Both the position numbers and the translations under genes were made by a program. Shown piece by piece: positions 27,242-34,810 of a stretch of DNA of 64,000 nucleotides (positions within the stretch are counted from its first letter, which is position 1; every line of letters begins with the position of its first letter). A model generated the notes under the pieces. That model saw nothing but the letters and a program-made list of their open reading frames with translations, did not search any database and was not told the DNA's origin. The stretch is from Pandoraea commovens (GTDB lineage: Bacteria; Pseudomonadota; Gammaproteobacteria; Burkholderiales; Burkholderiaceae): positions 124,001-188,000 of the forward strand of contig NZ_CABPSA010000007.1 in the NCBI RefSeq assembly GCF_902459615.1, written 5' to 3'.

Positions 27242-28183
27242 TCAGGCCGCGAGCGCCAGGCGGGTGGCGGCGATGCGATCGGCACAGGCCAGCGCGGCGC
27301 TGGTCATGATGTCGAGGTTGCCCGCGTAGGCCGGCAGGTAGTGCGCGGCGCCTTCCACTTCGAGGAATACCGAGGTCTTCAGACCCGTGAGCTTGCCCAG
27401 ACCCGGCACGTTGAGCGGACGCGAGGCGTCGAATAGCTCGAACTGCACCTTCTGCTTGAGACGGTAGCCCGGCACGTAGGCGTGCACCTTGTCGACCATC
27501 GCCTGAATGCTGGCTTCGATGGCCGCCTGATCGCCCGGCTCCGACAGCACAAATACCGTGTCGCGCATGATGAGCGGCGGCTCGGCCGGATTCAACACGA
27601 TGATCGCCTTGCCGCGCGACGCGCCGCCCAACACTTCAATCGCCTTGGACGTCGTTTCCGTGAACTCGTCGATATTGGCACGCGTGCCCGGCCCGGCTGA
27701 CTTGCTGGAGATCGAAGCAACGATTTCCGCGTAGTGGACCTTCGCCACCTGCGAGATCGCCGCGACCATCGGGATCGTGGCCTGACCGCCGCACGTCACC
27801 ATGTTGATGTTGCGGGCGTCGAGATGTGCGTCGAGGTTGATCGACGGAATCACGTACGGGCCAATCGCCGCCGGCGTCAGATCGATCACCTGCACGCCGC
27901 GCGCTTGCAGCAACTCGTTGTGATGCGCGTGCGCCTTCGCCGACGTCGCGTCGAATGCGATGCGGATGTCTTCGAAGCCGGGCATGGCCAGCAGCCCGTC
28001 GATGCCGCCTGCGGTCACGGGTACGCCGAGGCGCTCAGCACGCGCCAGGCCGTCCGACGCCGGGTCGATACCGACCATCGCGCCCATTTCCAGATGCTCG
28101 CTGTTGCGCATCACCTTGATCATCAGGTCGGTGCCGATATTGCCCGAGCCAATGATCGCTACTTTCTGTTTGCGTCGTTCCGT
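27242..28183 (-). CDS. dmpF: Acetaldehyde dehydrogenase (acylating)
   Basis: Converts acetaldehyde, NAD+ and CoA to acetyl-CoA, in complex with the aldolase encoded just downstream. The 313-residue protein shows an N-terminal NAD-binding Rossmann motif ([14 protein letters not shown]) and the catalytic cysteine in [13 protein letters not shown], as in the DmpF/BphJ/MhpF family. The start is a GTG at 28183, fixed by AGGAG about six bases upstream; no ATG fits, and an upstream ATG at 28228 adds 15 residues without homology. It is the first gene of a two-gene operon; a candidate operator lies about 87 bases upstream. Confidence 0.93.
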   Translation of the reverse strand, partial: TERRKQKVAIIGSGNIGTDLMIKVMRNSEHLEMGAMVGIDPASDGLARAERLGVPVTAGGIDGLLAMPGFEDIRIAFDATSAKAHAHHNELLQARGVQVIDLTPAAIGPYVIPSINLDAHLDARNINMVTCGGQATIPMVAAISQVAKVHYAEIVASISSKSAGPGTRANIDEFTETTSKAIEVLGGASRGKAIIVLNPAEPPLIMRDTVFVLSEPGDQAAIEASIQAMVDKVHAYVPGYRLKQKVQFELFDASRPLNVPGLGKLTGLKTSVFLEVEGAAHYLPAYAGNLDIMTSAALACADRIAATRLALAA

Positions 28184-28269
28184 CACTGTCGTCTCCTGAA
28201 CGTGTCCGTCCACCGGTATGAGCCGCATCGTAATTCCGCCCGAACTTAAATGTCAATATGTAAACATCC

Positions 28270-28286
28270 ATCTCATATTTTGAGAT
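28270..28286. promoter_or_regulatory. Palindromic operator candidate upstream of dmpF-dmpG
   Basis: Perfect inverted repeat with arms ATCTCA and TGAGAT and a five-base AT spacer, about 87 bases upstream of the GTG start of the dehydrogenase. Position and size fit a repressor or activator site; the adjacent IclR protein is the natural candidate, by inference only. Confidence 0.45.
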
Positions 28287-28300
28287 TATCTAAATCGATG

Positions 28301-28446
28301 GCTTATCCACACTTTTTGTTCACAAGCCCGTTGATAACTTGCGGAAAAGCATCGCAAGTGACTGATCCGAAAGGGAAGATTTCCCGCGCGCGAAAGTTGT
28401 GCCACTTGCTGTAAAACGAGGCGTGGCGCGGGTTTCAGACGCACTT
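28301..28446 (+). repeat. DnaA-box repeat unit 1
   Basis: Opens with TTATCCACA at 28303-28311, an exact consensus DnaA box. It is followed by TTGTTCACA (one mismatch to the consensus) and by GTTGATAAC, which is roughly an inverted copy of the box. A CAAGTGACTGATC segment and a GCGCGC stretch follow and recur in unit 2. Confidence 0.65.
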
Positions 28447-28619
28447 CGTTATCCACAGAATCTGTTTGCAAGCCAGTGGACAACTCGCGGATAGCTCGCT
28501 CAAGTGCTTGATCGGAAGGGAGAAAAATGTCGCGCGCAATTGCTGCGCCATGACGAGAGCACACCGGGAAATTTCCCATGCCGAGTACGATGTCTTCGGG
28601 TCACACGCTTGCGTCGTCG
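28447..28619 (+). repeat. DnaA-box repeat unit 2
   Basis: Second unit, offset 146 bases from the first. TTATCCACA is at 28449-28457, followed by TTTGCAAGCC and GTGGACAACTCGCGG, then CAAGTGCTTGATCGGAAGGG, the counterpart of the same segment in unit 1. Confidence 0.65.
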
Positions 28620-28720
28620 CGTTATCCACAGAAAATGTTCACAACCCGGTGAATAACGCGTCGATATCCGCAGTATCTCGTTGACGTAAAAGGACTTCTT
28701 TGTCGCGCAGCAGGTTCGGT
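28620..28720 (+). repeat. DnaA-box repeat unit 3 (partial)
   Basis: Third unit, offset 173 bases. TTATCCACA at 28622-28630 is followed by TGTTCACAACCCGGTGAATA; the last part contains TTATTCACC on the minus strand, one mismatch from a DnaA box. Similarity to the first two units fades after about 28700. Confidence 0.6.
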
Positions 28721-28953
28721 CAACACTTGCTCCCGCAACGGGCAGTCGTGTGAGATTGAATGAAAAAGTGTGAGAGGACGAACTTTCGCGTTTTCAGCCC
28801 GGTCTAGAGAACAGTTTCCAGGGAACACCGGATTCGCGCTCCGCGCTCCGGTTAAGCACGCGACTTCCAACTTAGATTCGCGGCCGCCCCAGACTCTCGC
28901 TCGACGCCGACGCTCGCGACCGGCACGTTTTTTCGCAACACGCTCACTCAACC

Positions 28954-29709
28954 ATGACTACGACCCCCCAAGTCACCGGGCGGCTCGCGCCATCGATTTC
29001 ACTCGCACCGCTTGCCCCACTTCCCCGGACGTTTCACCGCCGCGCACTCAGCCTGAGTTCGCGTCTTCGATCACTGCTTGGTTCGCCCGGCTCGCAGCCG
29101 TCGCATGCGTCGCAGGCGTCTCGTTGTGCCCGCGTCTTTTCGATGACGTCGCTCAGCATCGCCTGCGCCGTTACGTCGTTCACACCGCTTGTCGCGCATG
29201 CCGATGATTCCCCCGGCGTCGTCTCGACGTGGACGGGCGCCATTGCCGATGAGTTTCGGGAAATCGCCACCGAAGGGGCGAGCGAGCTTTACGTGCCGCT
29301 GCACACCCATCATCTGCGGTTCGCGTACACGAGCGAAAAGATCGCGCAGTACAACGAGAATCCGTGGGGTCTGGGCTACGGACGCGTACTCTCCGACGGC
29401 AAGAACGGCTCGCGCATGCTGTATGCGATGGCCTTCAAGGACTCGCACAACGACTGGTCGCCGATGGCAGGCTATGGCCGGATCTGGAACGTCGCGAACG
29501 CGGGGCCTGTGCGATTCGGTCTGGGCTACACCGTCTTCCTGATGTCGCGCTCCGACACGCTCGGCGGCGTCCCCTTCCCGGCTGCGCTGCCGTTGGCCGA
29601 AGTGGGCATCGGACGCGCCGCCGTCGCCACCGCCTACGTTCCCGGCGGTAAGGGCAACGGCAACGTGCTGTTCATTTTCGGACGCTACACGTTCGGCAAG
29701 CCAGGCTGA
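28954..29709 (+). CDS. pagP: Lipid A palmitoyltransferase PagP
   Basis: Outer-membrane enzyme that transfers palmitate from phospholipid to lipid A, altering envelope permeability and host recognition. The C-terminal ~165 residues match PagP: HHLRFAYTSEKIAQYNENPWG (given here as motifs RFAYTSEK and YNENPWG) and AMAFKDSHNDWSPMAGYG. The catalytic triad is retained: His120, Asp163 and Ser164 correspond to E. coli His33, Asp76 and Ser77 with identical spacing of 43. From ATG 28954 the protein has an unusually long N-terminus; ATG 29143 (MTSLSIACAV) gives a normal signal peptide ending AHA and may be the true start, although no ribosome-binding site is clear for either. Its 3' end overlaps the convergent transporter gene by 25 bases. 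Confidence 0.9.
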   Translation: MTTTPQVTGRLAPSISLAPLAPLPRTFHRRALSLSSRLRSLLGSPGSQPSHASQASRCARVFSMTSLSIACAVTSFTPLVAHADDSPGVVSTWTGAIADEFREIATEGASELYVPLHTHHLRFAYTSEKIAQYNENPWGLGYGRVLSDGKNGSRMLYAMAFKDSHNDWSPMAGYGRIWNVANAGPVRFGLGYTVFLMSRSDTLGGVPFPAALPLAEVGIGRAAVATAYVPGGKGNGNVLFIFGRYTFGKPG

Positions 29710-31106
29710 TTTTCAGTCGCCTCATCTCCCGATGCGTCCATCTCCGGCATGGTGCGTGCGCACCATGCCCCGAAGCCTGCGATGTAGCAGTACGCCAGCG
29801 CAGGCACCAGAAACGACAGCACGATCCCAATGCCATCGGCCAGCGCTCCTTGCAGATAAGGCAGGATCGCGCCGCCCACAATGGCCATACAAATCAGGCC
29901 ACCGCCTTCGCTCACACGCGCGCCAAGCCCGCCAACCGATAACGAGAAGATCGTCGGGAACATGATGGCGTTGCCCAGACCGCATGCCAGCAGCAACCAC
30001 ATGGCAATCGCGCCGGGCAACGTCAGCGACGCGAGGATCAACATCAGGTTGTAGAGCGCGCACAGACCGAGCAGCTTGCCCGGCGACACCTTGCGCAGCA
30101 GCCACGCACCTGCGAAGCGGCCCACCATCGCCCCGCCCCAATAGAAAGCCAGATAGCGGCTCGCATGCGCGTGATCGTCGATGCCCGTGCCCGTGTGCGT
30201 CAGATAGACGATCAGAAAACTTCCGATACTCACTTCCGCGCCGACATAAAGAAATAGCGCCACGATGCCGTAACGCAAAGGACGGTGCGATAACAGGCTG
30301 CGAACGTTACCGAGCAAACCGGGCGATGCCGCGGTGTCCGCGCGCTGCTCCGGCAACGTCAGACGCCACAGCACAACGCCGCCGAGCGCCAGCACTGTCG
30401 CGAGCAAGCCATACGGGCCGCGTACGCTGCCTACCGCGTGACCGGTCATCCCGGAAGCCTGTGGCGCGAGTATCCAGAGCGCCGCAAGCGGGGGGCCGAC
30501 GGTCGTACCGAGCGAGTTGAACGCCTGTACCAGTGTGAGACGGCTGGCCGCTTCGCCACGCGAGCCGAGTGTCTCGACGTAGGCGTTCACGGCGACCTGA
30601 AGCAACGTGATGCCGCTCGCGAGCACGAAGAGCGCCGCGAGAAAGCACGGGTAAGAGACGAGCGCCGTCGCCGGGAAAAACAGGGCGCAGCCGAGGCCCG
30701 CCAGCCAGAGCGACGTAGCCAATGCGCGCCGGTAGCCCACGCGGGCGGTGTATTGCCCTGCCGGGTAAGACACCACGAAGTACGCAGCAAAGAAGCTCGA
30801 TTGGATGAGCGCCGCATCGCGGTACGTCAGATCGAAGGCCGCCTTGAAATGCGGCACCAGAATATCGTTCAGCGACGTAATGAGCCCCATTGCGAAGAAG
30901 AGCGCTGCGAGCATCGCGAGCACACGATTCGCGGAAGGCATGGGGGACGCAGAGGAAGAAACAGAGAAAGCAGAACCGGAAGTAGGTGAAGACGTGCAGG
31001 GAGCGGGAACGGAAGCAGACTCAGAGGCGGGCTCAGAAGCGGACTCAGAAGCGGGCTCAGAAGCGTGAGCGGAATCGCCGGGGTCGCGCGTGCGGTCGAC
31101 AGGCAT
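29685..31106 (-). CDS. FucP/GluP-type sugar MFS transporter
   Basis: Inner-membrane proton symporter of about 473 residues, family FHS (L-fucose or glucose/galactose permeases). Twelve hydrophobic segments are visible from about residue 65. Family landmarks include FFAMGLITSLNDILVPHFK in helix 1, SSFFAAYFVVSYPAG in helix 2, and GNAIMFPTIFSLSVGGLG in the second half. The start at ATG 31106 is supported by GGAG eight bases upstream. The first ~60 residues form a soluble Ser/Glu/Ala/Pro tail built of short repeats (SEPASESASEPASESAS), encoded by imperfect 15-bp units at about 31017-31068; this is unusual for the family. The substrate cannot be read from sequence. Confidence 0.87.
   Translation of the reverse strand: MPVDRTRDPGDSAHASEPASESASEPASESASVPAPCTSSPTSGSAFSVSSSASPMPSANRVLAMLAALFFAMGLITSLNDILVPHFKAAFDLTYRDAALIQSSFFAAYFVVSYPAGQYTARVGYRRALATSLWLAGLGCALFFPATALVSYPCFLAALFVLASGITLLQVAVNAYVETLGSRGEAASRLTLVQAFNSLGTTVGPPLAALWILAPQASGMTGHAVGSVRGPYGLLATVLALGGVVLWRLTLPEQRADTAASPGLLGNVRSLLSHRPLRYGIVALFLYVGAEVSIGSFLIVYLTHTGTGIDDHAHASRYLAFYWGGAMVGRFAGAWLLRKVSPGKLLGLCALYNLMLILASLTLPGAIAMWLLLACGLGNAIMFPTIFSLSVGGLGARVSEGGGLICMAIVGGAILPYLQGALADGIGIVLSFLVPALAYCYIAGFGAWCARTMPEMDASGDEATENQPGLPNV
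31017..31068 (-). repeat. Short tandem repeat in transporter N-terminus
   Basis: About three imperfect 15-bp units (core GACTCAGAAGCG / GGCTCAGAAGCG on the plus strand) that encode Ser-Glu-Pro/Ser-Ala repeats. In-frame length means copy changes would alter the tail without breaking the gene. Confidence 0.6.
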
Positions 31107-31368
31107 GCAGGGTCTCCAGTGGACAACGGCAGAGCACGTTGAAAACGCCATGAAGGGGGCCGGTCTGCGCAGTGTAGACCGCACTATCGATGCCGCGATA
31201 CGAGAGGAATCCGAATTTTGCGTGACGCCACAATGTTGCGCGGCCCCTCGTCATCCGTCGAACAGGGCCATTTCTTCCTTGTTTTTCGCCGCTTTCGGCT
31301 ATTGTCAGCCGACGTCTTTTGATTGACTATCCGCAGCATAGGATATGCCGCGACATTGGGGAAACAAC

Positions 31369-32454
31369 ATGCGGGGTTTCAAGTTTTTGGGATTAGCGAC
31401 GGGTTGGCTCGTTGCGGGCGCACTCGGCGCGGCCGGTCACGCTCAGGCACAGACCGCTGGCACCGCGCGTGCGCCGGTCGCCGCGTGTAACTGCGCGCAG
31501 ATCATCGCCGACTGTTCGGCGTCGGTATCGGTACTTCCGACACGTGCCCTCAACGGCGTGTTTTCCGCCGACGTCACGCTGATGACGGATGCCCCCTCCT
31601 GCGCCAAGGTCGATTACCAGCTCGACGACACGCCTTACGTCACGATCCTGCGTGACGGCACGCAAGGAAGTCAGCGTCTGTACGGCACGCGTCCGCTGAC
31701 CCGCAACAGTCTTTCGCACATGTCGTGCCACGTGTGTGCGGCCGCCGCAGCGCCCGTGCCGAACGACGGCCTGAGCGCCGACATGGCACGCGTCGACGGT
31801 GCATCGGGCACCTTCAGTGTTGCGCCCGCGCCAGCCGCCCCGGCAACTTCGGCCCCCGCAGCACCGGCAGTGAGCACCTATGCGCCGCCGGCGACCGCAG
31901 CGCAAAACGCGAGCATCGCGGCGACGGCACCGAAGGACACGCCGCTGCCGAGCACCATCGGCGACACCGCAGGACTGAACGCCGTGAACGCTGGAGGCGC
32001 GTCCGAATCTCCGGAAGTCGCCCGCGATGTGGCAGCGATCAACGCCCCCGCACCTGCGGGCACGACGCTCGTGACGCCACCCATTCCACCAATGTCGCCA
32101 GGCACCGCCATCGTGCAAACCAGTGCACCAGCGCCGTTGCGCCTGGTAAATCCCTCGGGACGCTGGCGCGGTCTGTGCACGAACGCGCCGCCGTGGTGGG
32201 GACTTTTCGGCAAGCCGATGACGCGACTGATGGCGCTTGCACTTAACGGTTCGCAAGTGACCGGCAGCGTCGACGACGTCGAACCCAATGTTCACACCAC
32301 GGTGCAGGGCACGCTCGCGGGCGATCGTCTTCAACTCGCAGGCAGTTACGGCGCGAAGCACGACATCACTTTCGGCCCCGACGGCAACACACTCACCGAC
32401 GCCTGGTGCAACGACGACGGACGTTGCGAGACCTGCGAAATGCAGCGTTTCTGA
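31369..32454 (+). CDS. Exported hypothetical protein
   Basis: A secreted or periplasmic protein of 361 residues that I do not recognise. ATG 31369 is preferred to 31345 because GGGG lies about seven bases upstream and it gives a clean signal peptide (FLGLATGWLVAGALGAAGHAQA). A Cys-containing N-terminal part (AACNCAQIIADCSASV, then SHMSCHVCAAA) with beta-like sequence is followed by a ~120-residue Ala/Pro/Thr-rich low-complexity linker. A compact C-terminal domain (SGRWRGLCTNAPPWWGLFG ... WCNDDGRCETCEMQRF) carries more cysteines. The layout suggests two disulphide-stabilised domains joined by a flexible linker. No operon partner. Confidence 0.78.
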   Translation: MRGFKFLGLATGWLVAGALGAAGHAQAQTAGTARAPVAACNCAQIIADCSASVSVLPTRALNGVFSADVTLMTDAPSCAKVDYQLDDTPYVTILRDGTQGSQRLYGTRPLTRNSLSHMSCHVCAAAAAPVPNDGLSADMARVDGASGTFSVAPAPAAPATSAPAAPAVSTYAPPATAAQNASIAATAPKDTPLPSTIGDTAGLNAVNAGGASESPEVARDVAAINAPAPAGTTLVTPPIPPMSPGTAIVQTSAPAPLRLVNPSGRWRGLCTNAPPWWGLFGKPMTRLMALALNGSQVTGSVDDVEPNVHTTVQGTLAGDRLQLAGSYGAKHDITFGPDGNTLTDAWCNDDGRCETCEMQRF

Positions 32455-32800
32455 GGGTTTCGGGACGATTGAGACTTCGCGCGAAGCGGCGTTTGCATCG
32501 AATCGCCCGGCAGACGCCGCGCAAAAATCACGTAAAAATTCGCGTCGAAAAATGCGCTGAAAGACGGGTGAAAACCGGACAACCGATTCGCCGTCGCGAG
32601 AAGAAATTCCCGGCACGTGAAAGCAGCGAATCGAAAAGTCGCGATTTTCGCCGCTCAGCCTTGTGCGGCAAGCGCGCAACATAATGCGCGCACTACTCGC
32701 ACAAAGCGATTTCTTAGGTAGAATCGTCGGCGCAGCAAGACGTATCATTCGGGTGGCCGTTCTCCGACGGCACTTTCTTATTCTCATCGATTGGATCGAT
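32455..32800. other. Intergenic region with phased A-tracts upstream of the nucleoid-protein gene
   Basis: 346 bases. Between 32523 and 32574 five A-tracts of 3-5 bases have centres about 11, 14, 11 and 11 bases apart, close to helical phasing, so the DNA is probably curved. A TAGAAT hexamer at about 32720 is a possible -10 but has no good -35. The inverted repeat CGAAAA/TTTTCG lies at about 32632-32650. Confidence 0.45.
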
Positions 32801-33259
32801 ATGGCAACGGCAAAGAAAGCAGCAGCAAAGAAGGCCCCTGTGGCGAAGAAAGCTGCTCCGGTAGCAAAGAAGGCTCCGGCAGCGAAAAAGGCAGCAGCAC
32901 CGAAGGCAGCCCCGAAGGCTGCTCCGAAGGCAGCCGCTAAGGTTTCGCCGATCAAGGAAGCACTCAACAAGACCCAGCTCGCAGCACACATCGCCGAAAC
33001 CTCGGCTGTCGCCGTCAAGGACGTCAAGGCTGTGCTCGCCGCTCTCGAAACCACGATCGTCAGCGCTCTGCACAAGAAGGGCGCAGGCGAATTCACGCTG
33101 CACGGCCTGTTCAAGGTCACGTCGCAACAAATCGCTGCCAAGGCGAAGCGTTTCGGCAAGGACCCGTTCACGGGTGAAGAGCGTTGGTTCCCGGCAAAGC
33201 CGGCTTCGGTGCGCGTGAAGGTTCGCCCGCTGAAGAAGGTGAAGGACGCCGCTCAGTAA
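32801..33259 (+). CDS. HU-family DNA-binding protein with histone H1-like Lys/Ala tail
   Basis: A nucleoid protein of 152 residues. The first ~45 residues are almost only Ala, Lys and Pro (ATAKKAAAKKAPVAKKAAPV and onward), like the C-terminal tail of eukaryotic H1 and bacterial H1 homologues. The remaining ~105 residues are a divergent HU/IHF fold: NKTQLAAHIAETSAVAVKDV, the GEFTLHGLFKVTSQ core strand, the KDPFTGEE arm tip and VRPLKKVKDA. ATG 32801 is the natural start; upstream in-frame ATGs add unrelated sequence. It is monocistronic, with a strong terminator 70 bases downstream. Confidence 0.9.
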   Translation: MATAKKAAAKKAPVAKKAAPVAKKAPAAKKAAAPKAAPKAAPKAAAKVSPIKEALNKTQLAAHIAETSAVAVKDVKAVLAALETTIVSALHKKGAGEFTLHGLFKVTSQQIAAKAKRFGKDPFTGEERWFPAKPASVRVKVRPLKKVKDAAQ

Positions 33260-33329
33260 ATCTTGCCATCGCGTTGCCATGAGCTTCACGGCCGCGCGAA
33301 TCGACAGGATCTGACAGTAGTCCCGGAAG

Positions 33330-33362
33330 ACGGTGCCGATACTTCGGCACCGTTTTTTTTTT
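33330..33362 (+). terminator. Strong Rho-independent terminator after the HU-type gene
   Basis: Perfect 10-bp arms ACGGTGCCGA (33330-33339) and TCGGCACCGT (33344-33353) with a four-base loop, followed by a run of T bases to 33362. Confidence 0.95.
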
Positions 33363-33571
33363 CCCCCGACGACTGACTTCGTCATCCTCAACAATGCGCG
33401 CGGCATGCATCGGCCCTCTCGCACGAAGGGTTTTCTCTGGGGTTTTTGCTGAGTGGACGCATCCGGAACCGACCGCTAACATCGCTCGGGACACGACGCG
33501 TCGCGACATGGCACGGCACTGCACGCCCCTCGCTCGCTGACAACGTCTTCGCGAACTCAGGAGATCCGTTT

Positions 33572-34522
33572 ATGACCCGCAAGTTTTCGCGTCACCCGAC
33601 AAGTCCCAGGCCGTCGGTATCGCGTTCATCGCATCCGGCCGATCACCCGAATTCTTACAATGCTCCCGACTCTCCGGGTGTTACGTCGCGCCGCAATTTC
33701 CTCACCACACTCGGCGTTGCTGCAATGCCTGCCGGTTTTGTCGGCTCGCTGGGCGGCACGCTCGGCAGTCTGCTCACGGGCACCGCCTCGTTTTTCGTGA
33801 CACCTGCGCACGCGCAAACCGTGGCCGACATCAAGAAGAAAGGCTCGATCAACGTCGGCATGCTGATCGACTTTCCGCCTTATGGCACGACCAACGCGCA
33901 GGCGCAGCCCGATGGCTACGACGCCGACGTCGCCAAGTTGCTCGCCCACGATCTCGGCGTGAAGGTGAACATCGTGCCGGTGACCGGGCCCAACCGGATT
34001 CCGTATCTGCTCTCGGGAAAAGTGGACGTGCTCGTCGCATCGCTCGCGATCACGCCCGAGCGCGCCAAACAGGTGCAGTTCTCGAAGCCGTACGCGGCCG
34101 CGACGATCCTGCTGCTGGGCAAGAAAGGCACGTCGATCAAGTCCGCCGCCGATCTGAAAGGGCTGCGAGTGAGCGTGGCGCGCGCGAGTACGCAAGACAC
34201 TGCCGTCACGAAGACAGCGCCGCCGGGCACCGAGATCCGTCGCTTCGACGATGACGCTGCTGCCATGCAAGCCCTGCTCTCCGGTCAGGTCGATGCCATC
34301 GGCTGTTCGGTGACGGTCGCAAACGTTATCAATACGCGTGCGCCGGACCAGTTCGAGCCGAAGTTTAATTTGCTGCAACAGGCGATGGGCATCGCACTGC
34401 GTCCGAATCAGCCGGAACTGCTCGCCAGCGTCAACGACTTCGTCACGCGCAACACCGCCAACGGCGAACTGAACAAGCTCTATCGAAAGTGGCTTCAGAC
34501 GGATCTGCCGCCCTTGCAGTAA
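33572..34522 (+). CDS. Family 3 amino-acid-type solute-binding protein with Tat signal
   Basis: A periplasmic binding protein of 316 residues. ATG 33572 follows AGGAG by about eight bases. The N-terminus carries a twin-arginine motif (TSRRNFLTTLGVAA) and an alanine-rich export segment ending AHAQT, so export is predicted through Tat rather than Sec. The mature part shows the SBP_bac_3 pattern: INVGMLIDFPPYGTTNAQAQPDGYDADVAKLL (motifs IDFPPYG and GYDADVA), VDVLVASLAITPERAKQVQFSKPY in the hinge region, and DAIGCSVTVANVI. No permease or ATPase gene adjoins it; the next gene is a PadR regulator with its own promoter region. Ligand unknown, probably a polar amino acid. Confidence 0.9.
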   Translation: MTRKFSRHPTSPRPSVSRSSHPADHPNSYNAPDSPGVTSRRNFLTTLGVAAMPAGFVGSLGGTLGSLLTGTASFFVTPAHAQTVADIKKKGSINVGMLIDFPPYGTTNAQAQPDGYDADVAKLLAHDLGVKVNIVPVTGPNRIPYLLSGKVDVLVASLAITPERAKQVQFSKPYAAATILLLGKKGTSIKSAADLKGLRVSVARASTQDTAVTKTAPPGTEIRRFDDDAAAMQALLSGQVDAIGCSVTVANVINTRAPDQFEPKFNLLQQAMGIALRPNQPELLASVNDFVTRNTANGELNKLYRKWLQTDLPPLQ

Positions 34523-34617
34523 GTCCCCCTCCGCACACTCCACCGCCACTGCTTTCATCGCCCATCGTCCGGGATCTCCCCGGCGACGGGCGATGCGCCT
34601 CCGCCGCCCGCCCCCAC

Positions 34618-34639
34618 TATCGAAATAGGTATTTCGATA
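34618..34639. promoter_or_regulatory. 22-bp palindromic operator upstream of padR-type gene
   Basis: Perfect 10-bp arms TATCGAAATA and TATTTCGATA separated by GG, 172 bases upstream of the PadR start. A related AT-rich stretch with GATATATCG lies at about 34765. Such long AT-rich palindromes are typical of PadR/NfeR autoregulatory sites; assignment is by position. Confidence 0.65.
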
Positions 34640-34810
34640 TAGTTTTCGGACAGTGCCGTCTTGCAACGCACTGACGAAAAACCTCCAGAACCATTACTCC
34701 ACAAGGCTTTCGAGCATTCACCAGCCCATCTCCGCAAAAATAGTTTTGCTTTAGATGCAATTTAGATATATCGTAAACATGTCTTAACTACATCGATAAG
34801 GAGTCGCACC

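Larger units (their letters stand above)
28184..28953. other. Long non-coding region with DnaA-box repeat array
   Basis: About 770 bases without a credible gene. Near the dehydrogenase start is a palindrome (28270-28286). From about 28300 to 28720 there are three diverged tandem repeats, each opening with a perfect DnaA box. The remainder, 28720-28950, shows no feature I can name. Confidence 0.7.

Noticed and set aside
28301-28720. Chromosomal replication origin
   Set aside because: Perfect DnaA boxes are present, but no dnaA, dnaN, rpmH, parA or repA gene is near and there is no marked AT-rich unwinding region; kept only as a DnaA-box array.
31017-31068. CRISPR-like repeats
   Set aside because: Short in-frame coding repeats without spacers; they encode the transporter tail.
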